Assembly: GCA_024229495.1 (NCBI GenBank)
Contig: JAAESJ010000089.1
Span: forward strand, 1 to 46,469
Source: Verrucomicrobiaceae bacterium
Lineage (GTDB): Bacteria > Verrucomicrobiota > Verrucomicrobiia > Verrucomicrobiales > DEV007
Direction: 5' to 3'
Length of the DNA stretch: 46,469 nucleotides
In this document: positions 32,672-42,465 of the stretch, piece by piece
How positions within the stretch are numbered: position 1 is the stretch's first letter
How the letters are laid out: each line of letters begins with the position of its first letter
Notes under the pieces: generated by a model
What the model was told of the DNA's origin: nothing
The model's database searches: none
What the model saw: only the letters and a program-made list of their open reading frames with translations
Made by a program: the position numbers and the translations under genes

Positions 32672-34672
32672 ATGGCGCCAAACATGAGTGATCTTAATAC
32701 TACTTCCCTCGCCGCAGCAGCCACCACAGCACGCGGACTGGCCATCGATGCCATTCACAAATGCTCATCCGGCCACCTTGGCCTGCCGCTGGGTGCCGCT
32801 GAGGTCGGTGCCGCCCTCTTTGGTCAGACACTACGCTTTAACCCGCAGGATCCCACCTGGATCAACCGTGATCGGTTCCTGTTATCCGCGGGCCATGGTT
32901 CCATGTTCCTTTATGCCTGGCTGCATCTGGCGGGCTATGAACTAACTCTTGAGGAAATCATGAATTTCCGCCAACTGGGTAGTAGCACTCCCGGACACCC
33001 GGAATATGGCGAAACTCCCGGCGTCGAGGCCACCACCGGTCCACTGGGACAGGGTATAGGTAATGCGGTAGGATACGCCGTTTCAGGAAAAATGGCTGCT
33101 GCCCGTTTTAATACCCCTGATCACACAATATTTGACCATCACATTTTTGTCCTCGCCGGGGATGGTTGCATTCAGGAAGGGGTTGCAGCCGAAGCGGCTG
33201 CTTTTGCCGGACACTCACAGCTCGACAACCTGATTCTACTCTATGATTCCAACGATGTAACTCTGGATGCCATGGCGGTGAAAACTCAAAGCGAAGACAC
33301 CGCCGCCCGATTCGCAGCTATGGGGTGGGATACTGAAACTGTCGACGGTCACGATATTCCGTCCATCATCACTGCCATTGAAAAGGCGAAAACCAATGAC
33401 AATGGCCGCCCTAAGCTCATCGTCTGCAAAACAGAAATTGGACGCGGCATCCCTGAGGTTGCCGGCACAGCAGCCGGTCATGGTGAGGGTGGTGCTAAAT
33501 TCGCCGATTCTGCAAGGAAGGCAATGGGCCTTCCTGAGGAAACTTTCCATGTATCAGAAAGCGTAAGGGAATACTTTAACCAACACGGGGAAACACTGCA
33601 AACCGGCCATGCAGAATGGCAGAGAACTTACGCAGAATGGTCACAGGCCAATCCTGACCGGGAAAGTCTGCTCACCACGGCACTAAACGCAACGACGCCG
33701 GCCGACCTCATGGAAAAAATCCCCGAGTTTGATCCGGAAAACAAACTCGCCACTCGCGCTGCCGGCGGGCAAGTCCTGCAACCCATTGCCGAAGCCATGC
33801 CAATGCTGGTCTCAGGGAGTGCAGACCTTTACGGATCAACAAAGAACTATATTAAATCTGCAGGGGACTTTGAGCCTCAAAACGGCACCCCTGAAGGTCG
33901 CAACATCTGGTTCGGAATTCGTGAACACGGCATGGGTGCAATCATGAACGGCATCGCCTACGACGGCATGTTCCGGGCCAGCGGTGCCACCTTTGCCGTT
34001 TTTGCGGACTACCTCCGGCCATCGATTCGACTGGCCGCGCTCGCCCATCTGCCAACAATTTACATTTTTACCCACGACTCGGTCGGTGTCGGGGAAGACG
34101 GCCCCACCCATCAACCGGTGGAAACTGTCAGTGGATTGCGGGTTATCCCGGGGCTCGACGTGCTCCGGCCCGGCGACGCAGAGGAAACCGCAGGAGCATT
34201 TGCTGCCGCATTGCAACGCACTGATGGCCCAAGCGCCCTGATGCTGACTCGTCAGGGATTGCCATCGCTCAACCCGGCGAAAATACAGACCCGGCGTGAA
34301 GGCGTGCAAAAGGGAGGCTATATCCTGAAAAGTGAAGAGGGAACGCTGGAAGTCATCCTGCTGGCAAGCGGCAGCGAAGTGCAACATATCCTTGCTGCGG
34401 CAGAAAAGATTGGCCCAGGAGCACGCGTTGTCTCAATGCCCTGCTTCGAGAGGTTCGATCGCCAGTCCCTTGATTACCGTGAAGAGGTCATCCCCCCGGA
34501 TTGTAAGAAACGCATCGCCATCGAGGCCGGGGTCAGCGGCCTCTGGTGGAAATATGTTGGCGATAACGGCAAGGTCATTGCCATTGACCGATTCGGGATC
34601 AGTGCTCCCGGTGATACAGTCATGAAGGAATTATCGATGACAGCGGAAGCCGTCATCGAAGCGGCACAATAA
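32672..34672 (+). CDS. tkt: Transketolase
   Basis: A TPP-dependent enzyme of the non-oxidative pentose phosphate pathway, 666 aa. The TPP region has [19 protein letters not shown] followed by the Asn of [11 protein letters not shown]; the N terminus has [18 protein letters not shown] and [16 protein letters not shown]. The pyrimidine-binding domain has [16 protein letters not shown] and [15 protein letters not shown], followed by a [17 protein letters not shown] block. The C-terminal domain ends normally. An ATG at 32684 (M5) is an alternative start. It is divergent from hisG, and converges with the esterase gene. Confidence 0.98.
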   Translation: MAPNMSDLNTTSLAAAATTARGLAIDAIHKCSSGHLGLPLGAAEVGAALFGQTLRFNPQDPTWINRDRFLLSAGHGSMFLYAWLHLAGYELTLEEIMNFRQLGSSTPGHPEYGETPGVEATTGPLGQGIGNAVGYAVSGKMAAARFNTPDHTIFDHHIFVLAGDGCIQEGVAAEAAAFAGHSQLDNLILLYDSNDVTLDAMAVKTQSEDTAARFAAMGWDTETVDGHDIPSIITAIEKAKTNDNGRPKLIVCKTEIGRGIPEVAGTAAGHGEGGAKFADSARKAMGLPEETFHVSESVREYFNQHGETLQTGHAEWQRTYAEWSQANPDRESLLTTALNATTPADLMEKIPEFDPENKLATRAAGGQVLQPIAEAMPMLVSGSADLYGSTKNYIKSAGDFEPQNGTPEGRNIWFGIREHGMGAIMNGIAYDGMFRASGATFAVFADYLRPSIRLAALAHLPTIYIFTHDSVGVGEDGPTHQPVETVSGLRVIPGLDVLRPGDAEETAGAFAAALQRTDGPSALMLTRQGLPSLNPAKIQTRREGVQKGGYILKSEEGTLEVILLASGSEVQHILAAAEKIGPGARVVSMPCFERFDRQSLDYREEVIPPDCKKRIAIEAGVSGLWWKYVGDNGKVIAIDRFGISAPGDTVMKELSMTAEAVIEAAQ

Positions 34673-34692
34673 GCCATATCATAAACAGAGCA

Positions 34693-35595
34693 TTACTTCC
34701 TGCTGCTGAGATATCCCATCGCTCGCATCCATTCCTCGCAACGTTGTGGCCATGTATGCACCGGGTTGGGGGATTTTCGCAGGCCATAGCCATGCCCTCC
34801 CCTTGCATAAATATGCAGCTCGCCAACCACATTGTTTTTCCGGAGGGCAGCGTAAAACAGAGCGGCATAATAGGCCCTGTCAGCATCATCATGGGTAATT
34901 GCCACGAAACTCGGCGGTGTCTTGCCGGTAACCTTGATCAGAGGTGAGAGCTGGTCCTTTTTCTTTCCATCGCCTAAATAAGCAGGATAAATAGGAATCA
35001 GGAAATCCGGACGGGCACTCAATTCATCGGCGGCATCAATCTTGGTGTAGGTCTCCTCATTAAAATGCGTACCCGCCATCACGGTTAAATTTCCGCCGGC
35101 AGAAAACCCCAGCATACCCACCCTTTTGGGATCAATTCCCCACTTCCCGGCATTTGAACGAACCAGTCGAATCGCCCGTTGTGCATCCTGCAACGGCAAG
35201 GCATGAGGCGTAACGGGGTCACGACGTGGCACCCGGTATTTCAAAACGAATGCCGAGACCCCGATTGAATTCAACCACTCGGCAATCTCTAACCCCTCAT
35301 GTGTCCAGGCCAGGATATTGTAACCTCCACCCGGACAAATCACCACTGCCGCACCATTGGACTTCTCCTCAGCAGCCCGATACAGCGTCAATGTCGGAAC
35401 ATCTACGTAAGCAATCCGCATCTTTCCGGTTTTGTCGGTTGTCGTCGGCCTCTTGCGTTTCTCAATACCATCTGGCTCGGAGGGAACCCCTCCCGACGGC
35501 CAGATAGCAATCTCCGGGTGAGCGCAATGCCCATTGGCAAGAAAAGCCCAAAAAAAGATAGTCAGAGAAAAAGAAAAAAAACGGGGAATGTTCAT
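34693..35595 (-). CDS. Secreted alpha/beta-hydrolase (esterase/lipase-like)
   Basis: A 300-aa exported serine hydrolase. A signal peptide (about 1-23) precedes the fold. An oxyanion-region motif VICPGGGY lies near 85-92, the nucleophile elbow is GFSAGGNL (Ser of G-F-S-A-G), and the catalytic His is in YARGGHGYGL near the C terminus. An Asp in ITHDDADR is the likely triad acid. It resembles the acetyl-xylan-esterase/BD-FAE-like hydrolases found in polysaccharide-degrading PVC bacteria, so a glycan deacetylase role is plausible but unproven. It is alone, convergent with tkt and divergent from the nuclease gene by 143 bp. Confidence 0.9.
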   Translation of the reverse strand: MNIPRFFSFSLTIFFWAFLANGHCAHPEIAIWPSGGVPSEPDGIEKRKRPTTTDKTGKMRIAYVDVPTLTLYRAAEEKSNGAAVVICPGGGYNILAWTHEGLEIAEWLNSIGVSAFVLKYRVPRRDPVTPHALPLQDAQRAIRLVRSNAGKWGIDPKRVGMLGFSAGGNLTVMAGTHFNEETYTKIDAADELSARPDFLIPIYPAYLGDGKKKDQLSPLIKVTGKTPPSFVAITHDDADRAYYAALFYAALRKNNVVGELHIYARGGHGYGLRKSPNPVHTWPQRCEEWMRAMGYLSSRK

Positions 35596-35726
35596 GCCCT
35601 CTTATCCTAAGGCTCGGCAAGTAGCGCAATCAATCTCTCTTATGGAAACATTTTTCCTCCCCACACATAGTCCGCGCAGCTCCTGTTATGTAGACATACG
35701 CATTATAAAGTGTCTTATTATCTGGA

Positions 35727-35732
35727 TATAAT
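35727..35732 (+). promoter_or_regulatory. -10 box 6 nt before nuclease start
   Basis: A perfect TATAAT ends 6 nt before the ATG at 35739, so transcription would start at or next to the start codon. The -35 at 17-18 bp is poor (TTATAA). This suggests a leaderless message. Confidence 0.5.
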
Positions 35733-35738
35733 TCTCCC

Positions 35739-36713
35739 ATGCACTTCACAGGCAGACTTGCCAAGAAAACCCATAGTAAAGACGGCACGCAATCAATGCC
35801 CAGAACCACGCCACAAACCGGAAAAATCCTCTTGCCGGGTATCCTTGCTATCCTGATATGGGTTAACGGATACATTCCCTCCGGTGCCTGTATTGCGAAA
35901 GAACTCAGCACGTTCAAGGATTGCCGGCTCACCACAACACAATGGGCGGATGGAGACAGTTTTGAAGTTATCCTTCAGGACGGCAGCAGGCATACACTGA
36001 GGTTATATGGTGCCGACTGCATTGAAAAACAGGTCCAGAACACAACCGATGCCCGACGATTACGGGCACAACGGCGTTACTTTGGCATCTCCAACCACGG
36101 AGGCAGCCACAAGACATCCATTGCACAGGCAAAAGCCCATGGCAGCCAGGCCTGGAAGGAAGTGCAACTACTGCTCAAGGAGCCATTCACTGTCACCACC
36201 GCTTTTGCTGACGCTAGAGGTGACGGCCGTTTCAAGCGCGTCTATGCCTTCATTGAAACATCCACCGGCAAAGACCTTGCCAGCCTGCTCGTTGCAAAGG
36301 GTCTCGCCCGTGCCTTCGGTGTCTGCCGGCGCCGTTCTGAGAGTATCAGCTCTGATGAATACCGTGAAAGGCTCAAGGACCTGGAACTACAAGCCGCCAC
36401 CGCCGAGACAGGAATCTGGACATTTACCGACTGGGATTCACTACCCGATGAGCGCCGTGCAGAGCGTGAGGAAGAAGAGGAGCTCGCACTAGCGAGGAAA
36501 TCCGCCGATCCGGCTCCACGCTCAATTGACCCGAACACCGCCAACCGCGACCTGTTAATGCAATTGCCAGGCATTGGAGAACATCTGGCCAACCGCATTA
36601 TTGAAGGTCGATCCAGCGGATATTATCGTGAATCCGTTGATTTGCTGCGCATCTCCGGAATTGGGAATAGCACTTTGGATAAACTGCATCCCTTCCTGCT
36701 CTTTAAAGAATAA
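35739..36713 (+). CDS. Exported thermonuclease-like (SNase) protein with HhH domain
   Basis: A 324-aa protein with an N-terminal membrane or signal segment (about 30-47). The SNase domain (about 60-230) keeps the active-site pattern: D71/D73 in WADGDSFEV, R88 in LRLYGADCIE with E96, and R164/R167 in GDGRFKRVYAF. After a charged linker (about 235-255; EREEEEE) comes a ComEA-like double helix-hairpin-helix (about 265-320; NTANRDLLMQLPGIG, LLRISGIG) for DNA binding. Together they suggest a periplasmic or surface nuclease that holds DNA, perhaps for uptake or scavenging. An internal ATG (35796) is possible, but the TATAAT at 35727 favours the first one. Confidence 0.87.
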   Translation: MHFTGRLAKKTHSKDGTQSMPRTTPQTGKILLPGILAILIWVNGYIPSGACIAKELSTFKDCRLTTTQWADGDSFEVILQDGSRHTLRLYGADCIEKQVQNTTDARRLRAQRRYFGISNHGGSHKTSIAQAKAHGSQAWKEVQLLLKEPFTVTTAFADARGDGRFKRVYAFIETSTGKDLASLLVAKGLARAFGVCRRRSESISSDEYRERLKDLELQAATAETGIWTFTDWDSLPDERRAEREEEEELALARKSADPAPRSIDPNTANRDLLMQLPGIGEHLANRIIEGRSSGYYRESVDLLRISGIGNSTLDKLHPFLLFKE

Positions 36714-36856
36714 AAGCCGGTCAAATCCTCGCCATCAAGGAACTGGCCTTATTCACTGGAGTAAGCTAAAGTGGTGATTGAGAGCCATTTTAATCAACCT
36801 CAGTAGACCTGCATTCCCGGCCCGCGCTGTTACCTGCCGGAGCACCTACCGGAAAA

Positions 36857-39800
36857 ATGAAAAGCACAATCTTTCGCCACCCGGGGCTGCCTATGGCATT
36901 GGCAGTCCTCGGATTGTGTGGGCTCCAAACACCATCCGTGGCCATTGATACCGTTGTTGTCTTCAATGAAATCCACTACCATCCTGCAAACGATACCGAG
37001 TCACTGGAATTTGTTGAGCTCTATAACCAGCACACCGTCAACATTGACCTTTCCGGCTGGCGTATATCCGGTGGCATCGATTTTATTTTCCCAAAGGGCA
37101 CAGTGATTAACGGCGGTGGTTATCTGGTCGTAGCCTCAGATCCTGATGCCATTGAAGCCAACGCACAAATTTCCGGGGTCCTCGGCCCATTTACCGGGAA
37201 ACTGAGCAACGGAGGAGAACTACTGAGCTTGCACAACAATAACAGCCGCATCATGGATGAGGTTGAATATAACGACCGCTCACCATGGTCATCAGCCGCA
37301 GACGGGTCAGGCCTTAGCCTGTCAAAAATCCTACCCCTTTCAATCAGCTCTCTTGCCGCCAACTGGGCAAAAAGTCCGCATCTCTCAGGGAGTCCGGGCA
37401 AGGTCAACTTTCCACCACCTGATGCACCTCCACCAACGGTCAAAGTCCCTTTAATCGCACTCGACTCCTCATGGCGCTACAACGAGAGTGGCACCGATCC
37501 TGGGACAGATTGGGCAAAACAGGCGCATCAAGCCCAGGGTGACTGGAAATTGGGAGTCGGCGTGTTTGCAAGGGAAACCGGGCTCGAGGTGCCTATAGGC
37601 ACCGAATTAACCCGCCCCTTCCTCAACAACCCCTATGTAATAACCTATTACTTTGAAACCGAGTTCAATCTCTCGCAGGAGGATGTCCAGGGTATAGAGG
37701 CGCTCGAACTCAGTTTCCTGATTGATGATGGCGCCATCTTCCACATCAACGGCGTTGAGGTGCACCGGTATAATATGCCATCAGGGGACACGAATTCATC
37801 GAGTCTAGCCACCTCTGCAGCAGAAGCTGAACTGGCATCGCCCCTCCGCATCCCTGCATGGAACCTCACCGCAGGACCGAACCGTATTTCCGTCGAGGTG
37901 CATCAGTCCAAACTCGGCAGTAGCGATGTGGTAATGGGAGCCAAGCTGGATCTAGTTCGACAGGCCTCATCATCAGAATCATCCCTTTACCTCAATGAGC
38001 TTGGCAGCAGTGACAATGATGACTGGTGGTTTGAACTACACAACTCCGCGGGGGAGGCGGTTGAACTTGCCGGCTACCATTTAACAATCAATGCAGATGC
38101 CTCACGCAGCTATACATTTCCCACCAACAGACTAGCACCAGGCACCCTGATTACCTACTCCTCGGCCACCACCGGATTATACCCTGCGAACGGCGAATCC
38201 CTGTTTCTTTATTCTCCCGAGGGCTTCCCTGTGGATAACGCAATTGTCGATAATACCCCCAGGGGACGTTTACAGAATAATCCCTCTGGACCGTTCTACA
38301 CCCCGAATATAATCACACCAAACAAGCACAACATCATTTCCTTCCAGGAGGACATTGTCATTAACGAGGTCATGTATCACTATCGCCCTCAATATTCCGA
38401 GGACGGCGATCCTCCGACTTTCTCCACCAAACTGCTCTCGGGTTGGAATGACATATGGCGCTATAACCAAAATGGAGATGACCTTGGCACCAACTGGGAA
38501 AATAATGCACACCCTGTCGGAGGCAACTGGCAGCAGGGCGCGGGACCCTTCGGCTATGAAACCAGTGCCGGGAAAATCCCCGAGCCAATTGTCACCACCT
38601 TGAGAAACCCGTCCTCCAACGCGCCACGGGTCACCACCTACTATTTTGAAACCGAATTTGAGCTTACGGAATCCTCTCTGAGTGAGATTACCCGGTTAAA
38701 TTTCAGTCACCTGACCGATGATGGGGCCATCTACTACCTTAACGGCCAGGAAGTTGCGCGTTACGACATGCCTGATGGATCTGTGACATCCGCCACATTC
38801 GCAATAAACAACACCTCAGGAGAAGCTGACCAGATACGCTCATTCACCATCAACCCTAACTTCCTCATTATTGGCACCAACCGCCTCTCCGTTGAAGTCC
38901 ATCAAGCTTCAGCCACCAGCAGTGATATTGTCATGGGCCTCAAGCTCGAGGCTCAGCAGGAAATCAACGGCCCAGAACCACCAAAACCCTTCATGGAAAA
39001 TCCGGAGGAATGGATCGAACTCTACAATCGCTCAACGCAAAAAATTGACCTTTCAGGGTGGAAACTTGACGGAGCGGTTCGTTTTACCTTTGCCAAGGGC
39101 ACTGAAATTGCCGCTAATGGTTACCTTGTCATTGCACGGGACGCGGTGAGCCTTGCAGAGAAATTTCCCGGAATTCAGGTGATCGGTGATTTCAGCGGCC
39201 AGCTCTCAAACAGCGGTGAGCAGTTACTGCTCCTTGATGCAAAACACAACCCGGCCGACGAGGTCTCCTACCTTGATGGCAACCCCTGGCCACAACAAGC
39301 TGACGGAGGCGGATCGAGCCTTGAATTGCAACACCCGGACATTGATAACCTACTTCCCACATCATGGGCGGCCAGCAGCAACCAGGCGACATCAGAGTGG
39401 CAGGATTACAGCTTCACCATTACCGCTAAAGATCCCACCTACCGCCCCAGTCAGTTTAACTTCCACGAATTGCGCATCGGCATGCTGGAAGGGGGCGAAA
39501 TCCTGCTTGATGATCTCTCCGTGATCGAGGATCCCGGGGGCGGAAATATTGAGCTGATCGCCAATGGAGGCTTTGACGATACCCGTGGCTGGCGTCTGCT
39601 TGGAACCCATCAATTATCCGGGGTAACCAGGGACAGTGGAGATAACGTATTGAAAATCAAGGCCTCGGACAAATTTAATTATCTCAACAACCTGATCGAG
39701 TCAAACCTGACATTAAACGGCGACGCCTTACGGGCGACAAGAAATGGCACAGACTACCAGGTCAGTTTCCGTGCCAAGTGGATCAGCGGGTCGGCGCAAT

Positions 39801-42361
39801 TGCGCTTTGAGCTCTATTACAACAAGCTGGCATCGCTCGTCATCCTCAACCAACCGGCCACCAGCGGCACGCCGGGCAGGAAAAACTCTACCTACTCCGC
39901 ATCCCTGGGACCTGGGCTCTCTAAGCTTATCCATCACCCCGCCGTGCCAGCCCCCGGCGAATCTATCACGATCAGCGTGCGGGCAACCGACCCGGACGGA
40001 TTAAGTTCACTGATCTTGAGGCACTCTATAAACGAGGGCCCATTCCGGAGCACCCTCATGGCTCAGGCTGGCAGGAATCTCTGGTCAGCGGTCATACCCG
40101 GACAGCCCTCAAATTCGCGTCTGCAGTTCTATGTTGAAGCACGTGATGGAAGTCCCGGGGAAAACCTTTCCTATGCGCCTTCCGGCGGCCCGGATTCCCG
40201 GGCAATCATCGTGGTATCCTCACCAAACACTGGAGGCATCCAGCAGAGCGTTCGCATCAATATGCTCTCCTCCGAAGCCAATGCGATGCACTCGGCAAAC
40301 GACATCCTGAGTAATCACCGCTTCGGATGCACCCTGATTACTGATGAGAAGAACATTGCCTATGACTCGGGAATTCGTCTGCGCGGCAGTATGTTCAGCC
40401 GCTCAAGCAGCAGCAATACCGCATTAAACCTGAAATTTCCCGCCAATCGCCGCTATCGCGGGACGCACTCAACCATCACCGTGAGACGCGGTAACAGACG
40501 GGAAATCCTGGTTAAGCACATTGTCAATGCCGCCGGCGGAATCCACGACAACTACAATGACATCATCCACCTCAACGGCCACATTCCCGCCCAGTCTGGA
40601 CGTGCTCGACTGGAAATGTCACGCTTTGGAAAACTTTACCTTAAAAGCCTTCCCGGTGGCAATGGAGAAGATGGAACCGTCTTCAAGATGGAAGGCATCC
40701 GTCAATTTGAGGCCACTCAGGACGGCTCAGCGAACACCCCAAAGAAACCGTTCCCAATCGGCTGGATTCGTAACTTCGACCTCGCTGACCAAGGAGAGAA
40801 CAAGGAGATTTATCGCAACAACATCCGTATCAACACAGGCCTTGCGCGGGATGACTACACCAGCCTGATAAGAATGTGCAAGCTATTCAGCATGAACGGA
40901 CAGGCTCTTGAGGATGAGGTGCCCTCAGCCATTAATGTGGATCGCTGGACACGCCAGTTTGCCATGCTCTCACTATGCGGAATCGGCGATACCTACTCAC
41001 AGGGCAACCCGCACAACCTGAACCTCTATGCGCGCCCCGATGGCCTTGTTGAGCCAATGCCATGGGATTGGGATTTCACGTTCAACCGATCCTCTAGCGC
41101 TTCACTCTGGGGAGATCGCAACGTCGCCAAGATCTTCTCCCGACCGGTCTACACACGAATGTTTCACGGTCACCTCTATGATATCATTAATACCACCTAT
41201 AACGCAGGCTACCTTACTCCGTGGTTCAATCACCTCGGGACGCTCTCCGGAGAAAACTACTCCGGCAATATCAGCTATGTGACAAGCCGAGCAAATTTCG
41301 TCCTCTCGCAGTTGCCCACTCAGATGCCCTTTGTCATCACGACTAACGGGGGCACTGATTTCTCTGTTAGCCAGCCATCCACCACCCTGACTGGAAACGG
41401 ATGGATAAATGTCCGGGAGATTTTCATTGAAGGCGTGGATCTTCCTTTACCCGTGACATGGACCGATGCCAACTCCTGGCAGGCAACTCTACTACTGCGA
41501 CCCGGAGAAAATGCATTCAAAATACTCGCAATCAACCACCAGGGTGCGGTTGTGGGACATGATGCAATAACAATCACTAATACGGGAACCACTTCACCGG
41601 CTAACGCATCCAATATCGCAATAAGCGAGATCATGTATCACCCGGAAGATGGCCAACAGGAGTTTATTGAACTACTCAACCTGAGCACCACCGAGACAGT
41701 TGTCCTCAGCGGCATTCGTTTCTCCAATGGCATTGATTACGTTTTCCCGCCGGGATCAATCCTCAAACCCGGTGAGAGGTTCGTCGTTTATCAGGCTCAG
41801 TTCGCCAACGGGTCCCGGCTAAGCAACAGCGGAGAAAGGATCACCCTCATTGACGGATCGGGTTTGGTGATCGAGGACTTCCGTTACAATGACAGAAACA
41901 CCTGGCCCGCCAGTACCGACGGACTCGGTTTCAGCCTGGTCCGTATTGCCCCACACGGCAACGGTGACCCCGACCTCGGGAATGAGTGGCGACCAAGCGT
42001 GGCTACTGGAGGCACTCCTGGCGGATCCGATTCCACCACATTTACCGGCGGCAGCGCCGGGGATCTCATCGCTTATGCCCTTCCCCTGCCCGGCGACCGT
42101 ATCGCCGCAAACGTGGACCCAAACGGAACCCTCTTTATCTCCATCCGCCGCAACCTTTCAGCTGACGATGTGAACTTCAGTTTTGACTACTCAATCAACA
42201 TGATTAACTGGCAGAAAATCGCCCCGCAAACCGACATAGAAATGGTAGAGCGCAGAAATCATGGTGATGGCACCGAGACGCTTTCCTTTCAGACTGATGA
42301 CCTCTCGCCGGTAAACGGCCAGCAAGCAATCGCCCTCCGGGTAAGTGTCGATGTGCGCTAA
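36857..42361 (+). CDS. Giant secreted lamin-tail/CotH multidomain protein (1834 aa)
   Basis: An exported protein with a signal peptide (about 1-29). Lamin-tail-domain (LTD) modules lie at about 30-140, 381-478, 499-530 continuing at 717-836, and 1588-1728, with blocks such as VFNEIHYHP, ISEIMYHPE and WIELYNRS. Two beta-sandwich modules (about 203-368 and 529-701; DDGA-x2-x-NG and SVEVHQ) are homologous, the second inserted inside the third LTD. A CBM-like region (about 848-990), an Ig-like region (about 1015-1120) and a CotH domain (about 1133-1425, with PMPWDWDF) complete it. CotH is an atypical protein-kinase fold known from spore coats; here its WDWDF is present. Such architectures recur in Verrucomicrobia and are of unknown role, perhaps surface glycan binding. 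Confidence 0.88.
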   Translation: MKSTIFRHPGLPMALAVLGLCGLQTPSVAIDTVVVFNEIHYHPANDTESLEFVELYNQHTVNIDLSGWRISGGIDFIFPKGTVINGGGYLVVASDPDAIEANAQISGVLGPFTGKLSNGGELLSLHNNNSRIMDEVEYNDRSPWSSAADGSGLSLSKILPLSISSLAANWAKSPHLSGSPGKVNFPPPDAPPPTVKVPLIALDSSWRYNESGTDPGTDWAKQAHQAQGDWKLGVGVFARETGLEVPIGTELTRPFLNNPYVITYYFETEFNLSQEDVQGIEALELSFLIDDGAIFHINGVEVHRYNMPSGDTNSSSLATSAAEAELASPLRIPAWNLTAGPNRISVEVHQSKLGSSDVVMGAKLDLVRQASSSESSLYLNELGSSDNDDWWFELHNSAGEAVELAGYHLTINADASRSYTFPTNRLAPGTLITYSSATTGLYPANGESLFLYSPEGFPVDNAIVDNTPRGRLQNNPSGPFYTPNIITPNKHNIISFQEDIVINEVMYHYRPQYSEDGDPPTFSTKLLSGWNDIWRYNQNGDDLGTNWENNAHPVGGNWQQGAGPFGYETSAGKIPEPIVTTLRNPSSNAPRVTTYYFETEFELTESSLSEITRLNFSHLTDDGAIYYLNGQEVARYDMPDGSVTSATFAINNTSGEADQIRSFTINPNFLIIGTNRLSVEVHQASATSSDIVMGLKLEAQQEINGPEPPKPFMENPEEWIELYNRSTQKIDLSGWKLDGAVRFTFAKGTEIAANGYLVIARDAVSLAEKFPGIQVIGDFSGQLSNSGEQLLLLDAKHNPADEVSYLDGNPWPQQADGGGSSLELQHPDIDNLLPTSWAASSNQATSEWQDYSFTITAKDPTYRPSQFNFHELRIGMLEGGEILLDDLSVIEDPGGGNIELIANGGFDDTRGWRLLGTHQLSGVTRDSGDNVLKIKASDKFNYLNNLIESNLTLNGDALRATRNGTDYQVSFRAKWISGSAQLRFELYYNKLASLVILNQPATSGTPGRKNSTYSASLGPGLSKLIHHPAVPAPGESITISVRATDPDGLSSLILRHSINEGPFRSTLMAQAGRNLWSAVIPGQPSNSRLQFYVEARDGSPGENLSYAPSGGPDSRAIIVVSSPNTGGIQQSVRINMLSSEANAMHSANDILSNHRFGCTLITDEKNIAYDSGIRLRGSMFSRSSSSNTALNLKFPANRRYRGTHSTITVRRGNRREILVKHIVNAAGGIHDNYNDIIHLNGHIPAQSGRARLEMSRFGKLYLKSLPGGNGEDGTVFKMEGIRQFEATQDGSANTPKKPFPIGWIRNFDLADQGENKEIYRNNIRINTGLARDDYTSLIRMCKLFSMNGQALEDEVPSAINVDRWTRQFAMLSLCGIGDTYSQGNPHNLNLYARPDGLVEPMPWDWDFTFNRSSSASLWGDRNVAKIFSRPVYTRMFHGHLYDIINTTYNAGYLTPWFNHLGTLSGENYSGNISYVTSRANFVLSQLPTQMPFVITTNGGTDFSVSQPSTTLTGNGWINVREIFIEGVDLPLPVTWTDANSWQATLLLRPGENAFKILAINHQGAVVGHDAITITNTGTTSPANASNIAISEIMYHPEDGQQEFIELLNLSTTETVVLSGIRFSNGIDYVFPPGSILKPGERFVVYQAQFANGSRLSNSGERITLIDGSGLVIEDFRYNDRNTWPASTDGLGFSLVRIAPHGNGDPDLGNEWRPSVATGGTPGGSDSTTFTGGSAGDLIAYALPLPGDRIAANVDPNGTLFISIRRNLSADDVNFSFDYSINMINWQKIAPQTDIEMVERRNHGDGTETLSFQTDDLSPVNGQQAIALRVSVDVR

Positions 42362-42429
42362 CCCGCGCCTGAATTGAATCAACTCCGGCCTTTGATCCCG
42401 CATCGCAAGGATTCTTCCGTGATTACGTA

Positions 42430-42459
42430 TTGCACCGCAACTCACCGCAATCCTATAAT
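42430..42459 (+). promoter_or_regulatory. Promoter of DUF3500 gene, leaderless type
   Basis: TTGCAC (42430-42435) and a perfect TATAAT (42454-42459), spaced by 18 bp, place the start at about 42466, the first base of the ATG. The -35 matches only its TTG. A message starting directly at AUG is predicted. Confidence 0.55.
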
Positions 42460-42465
42460 GCATCC

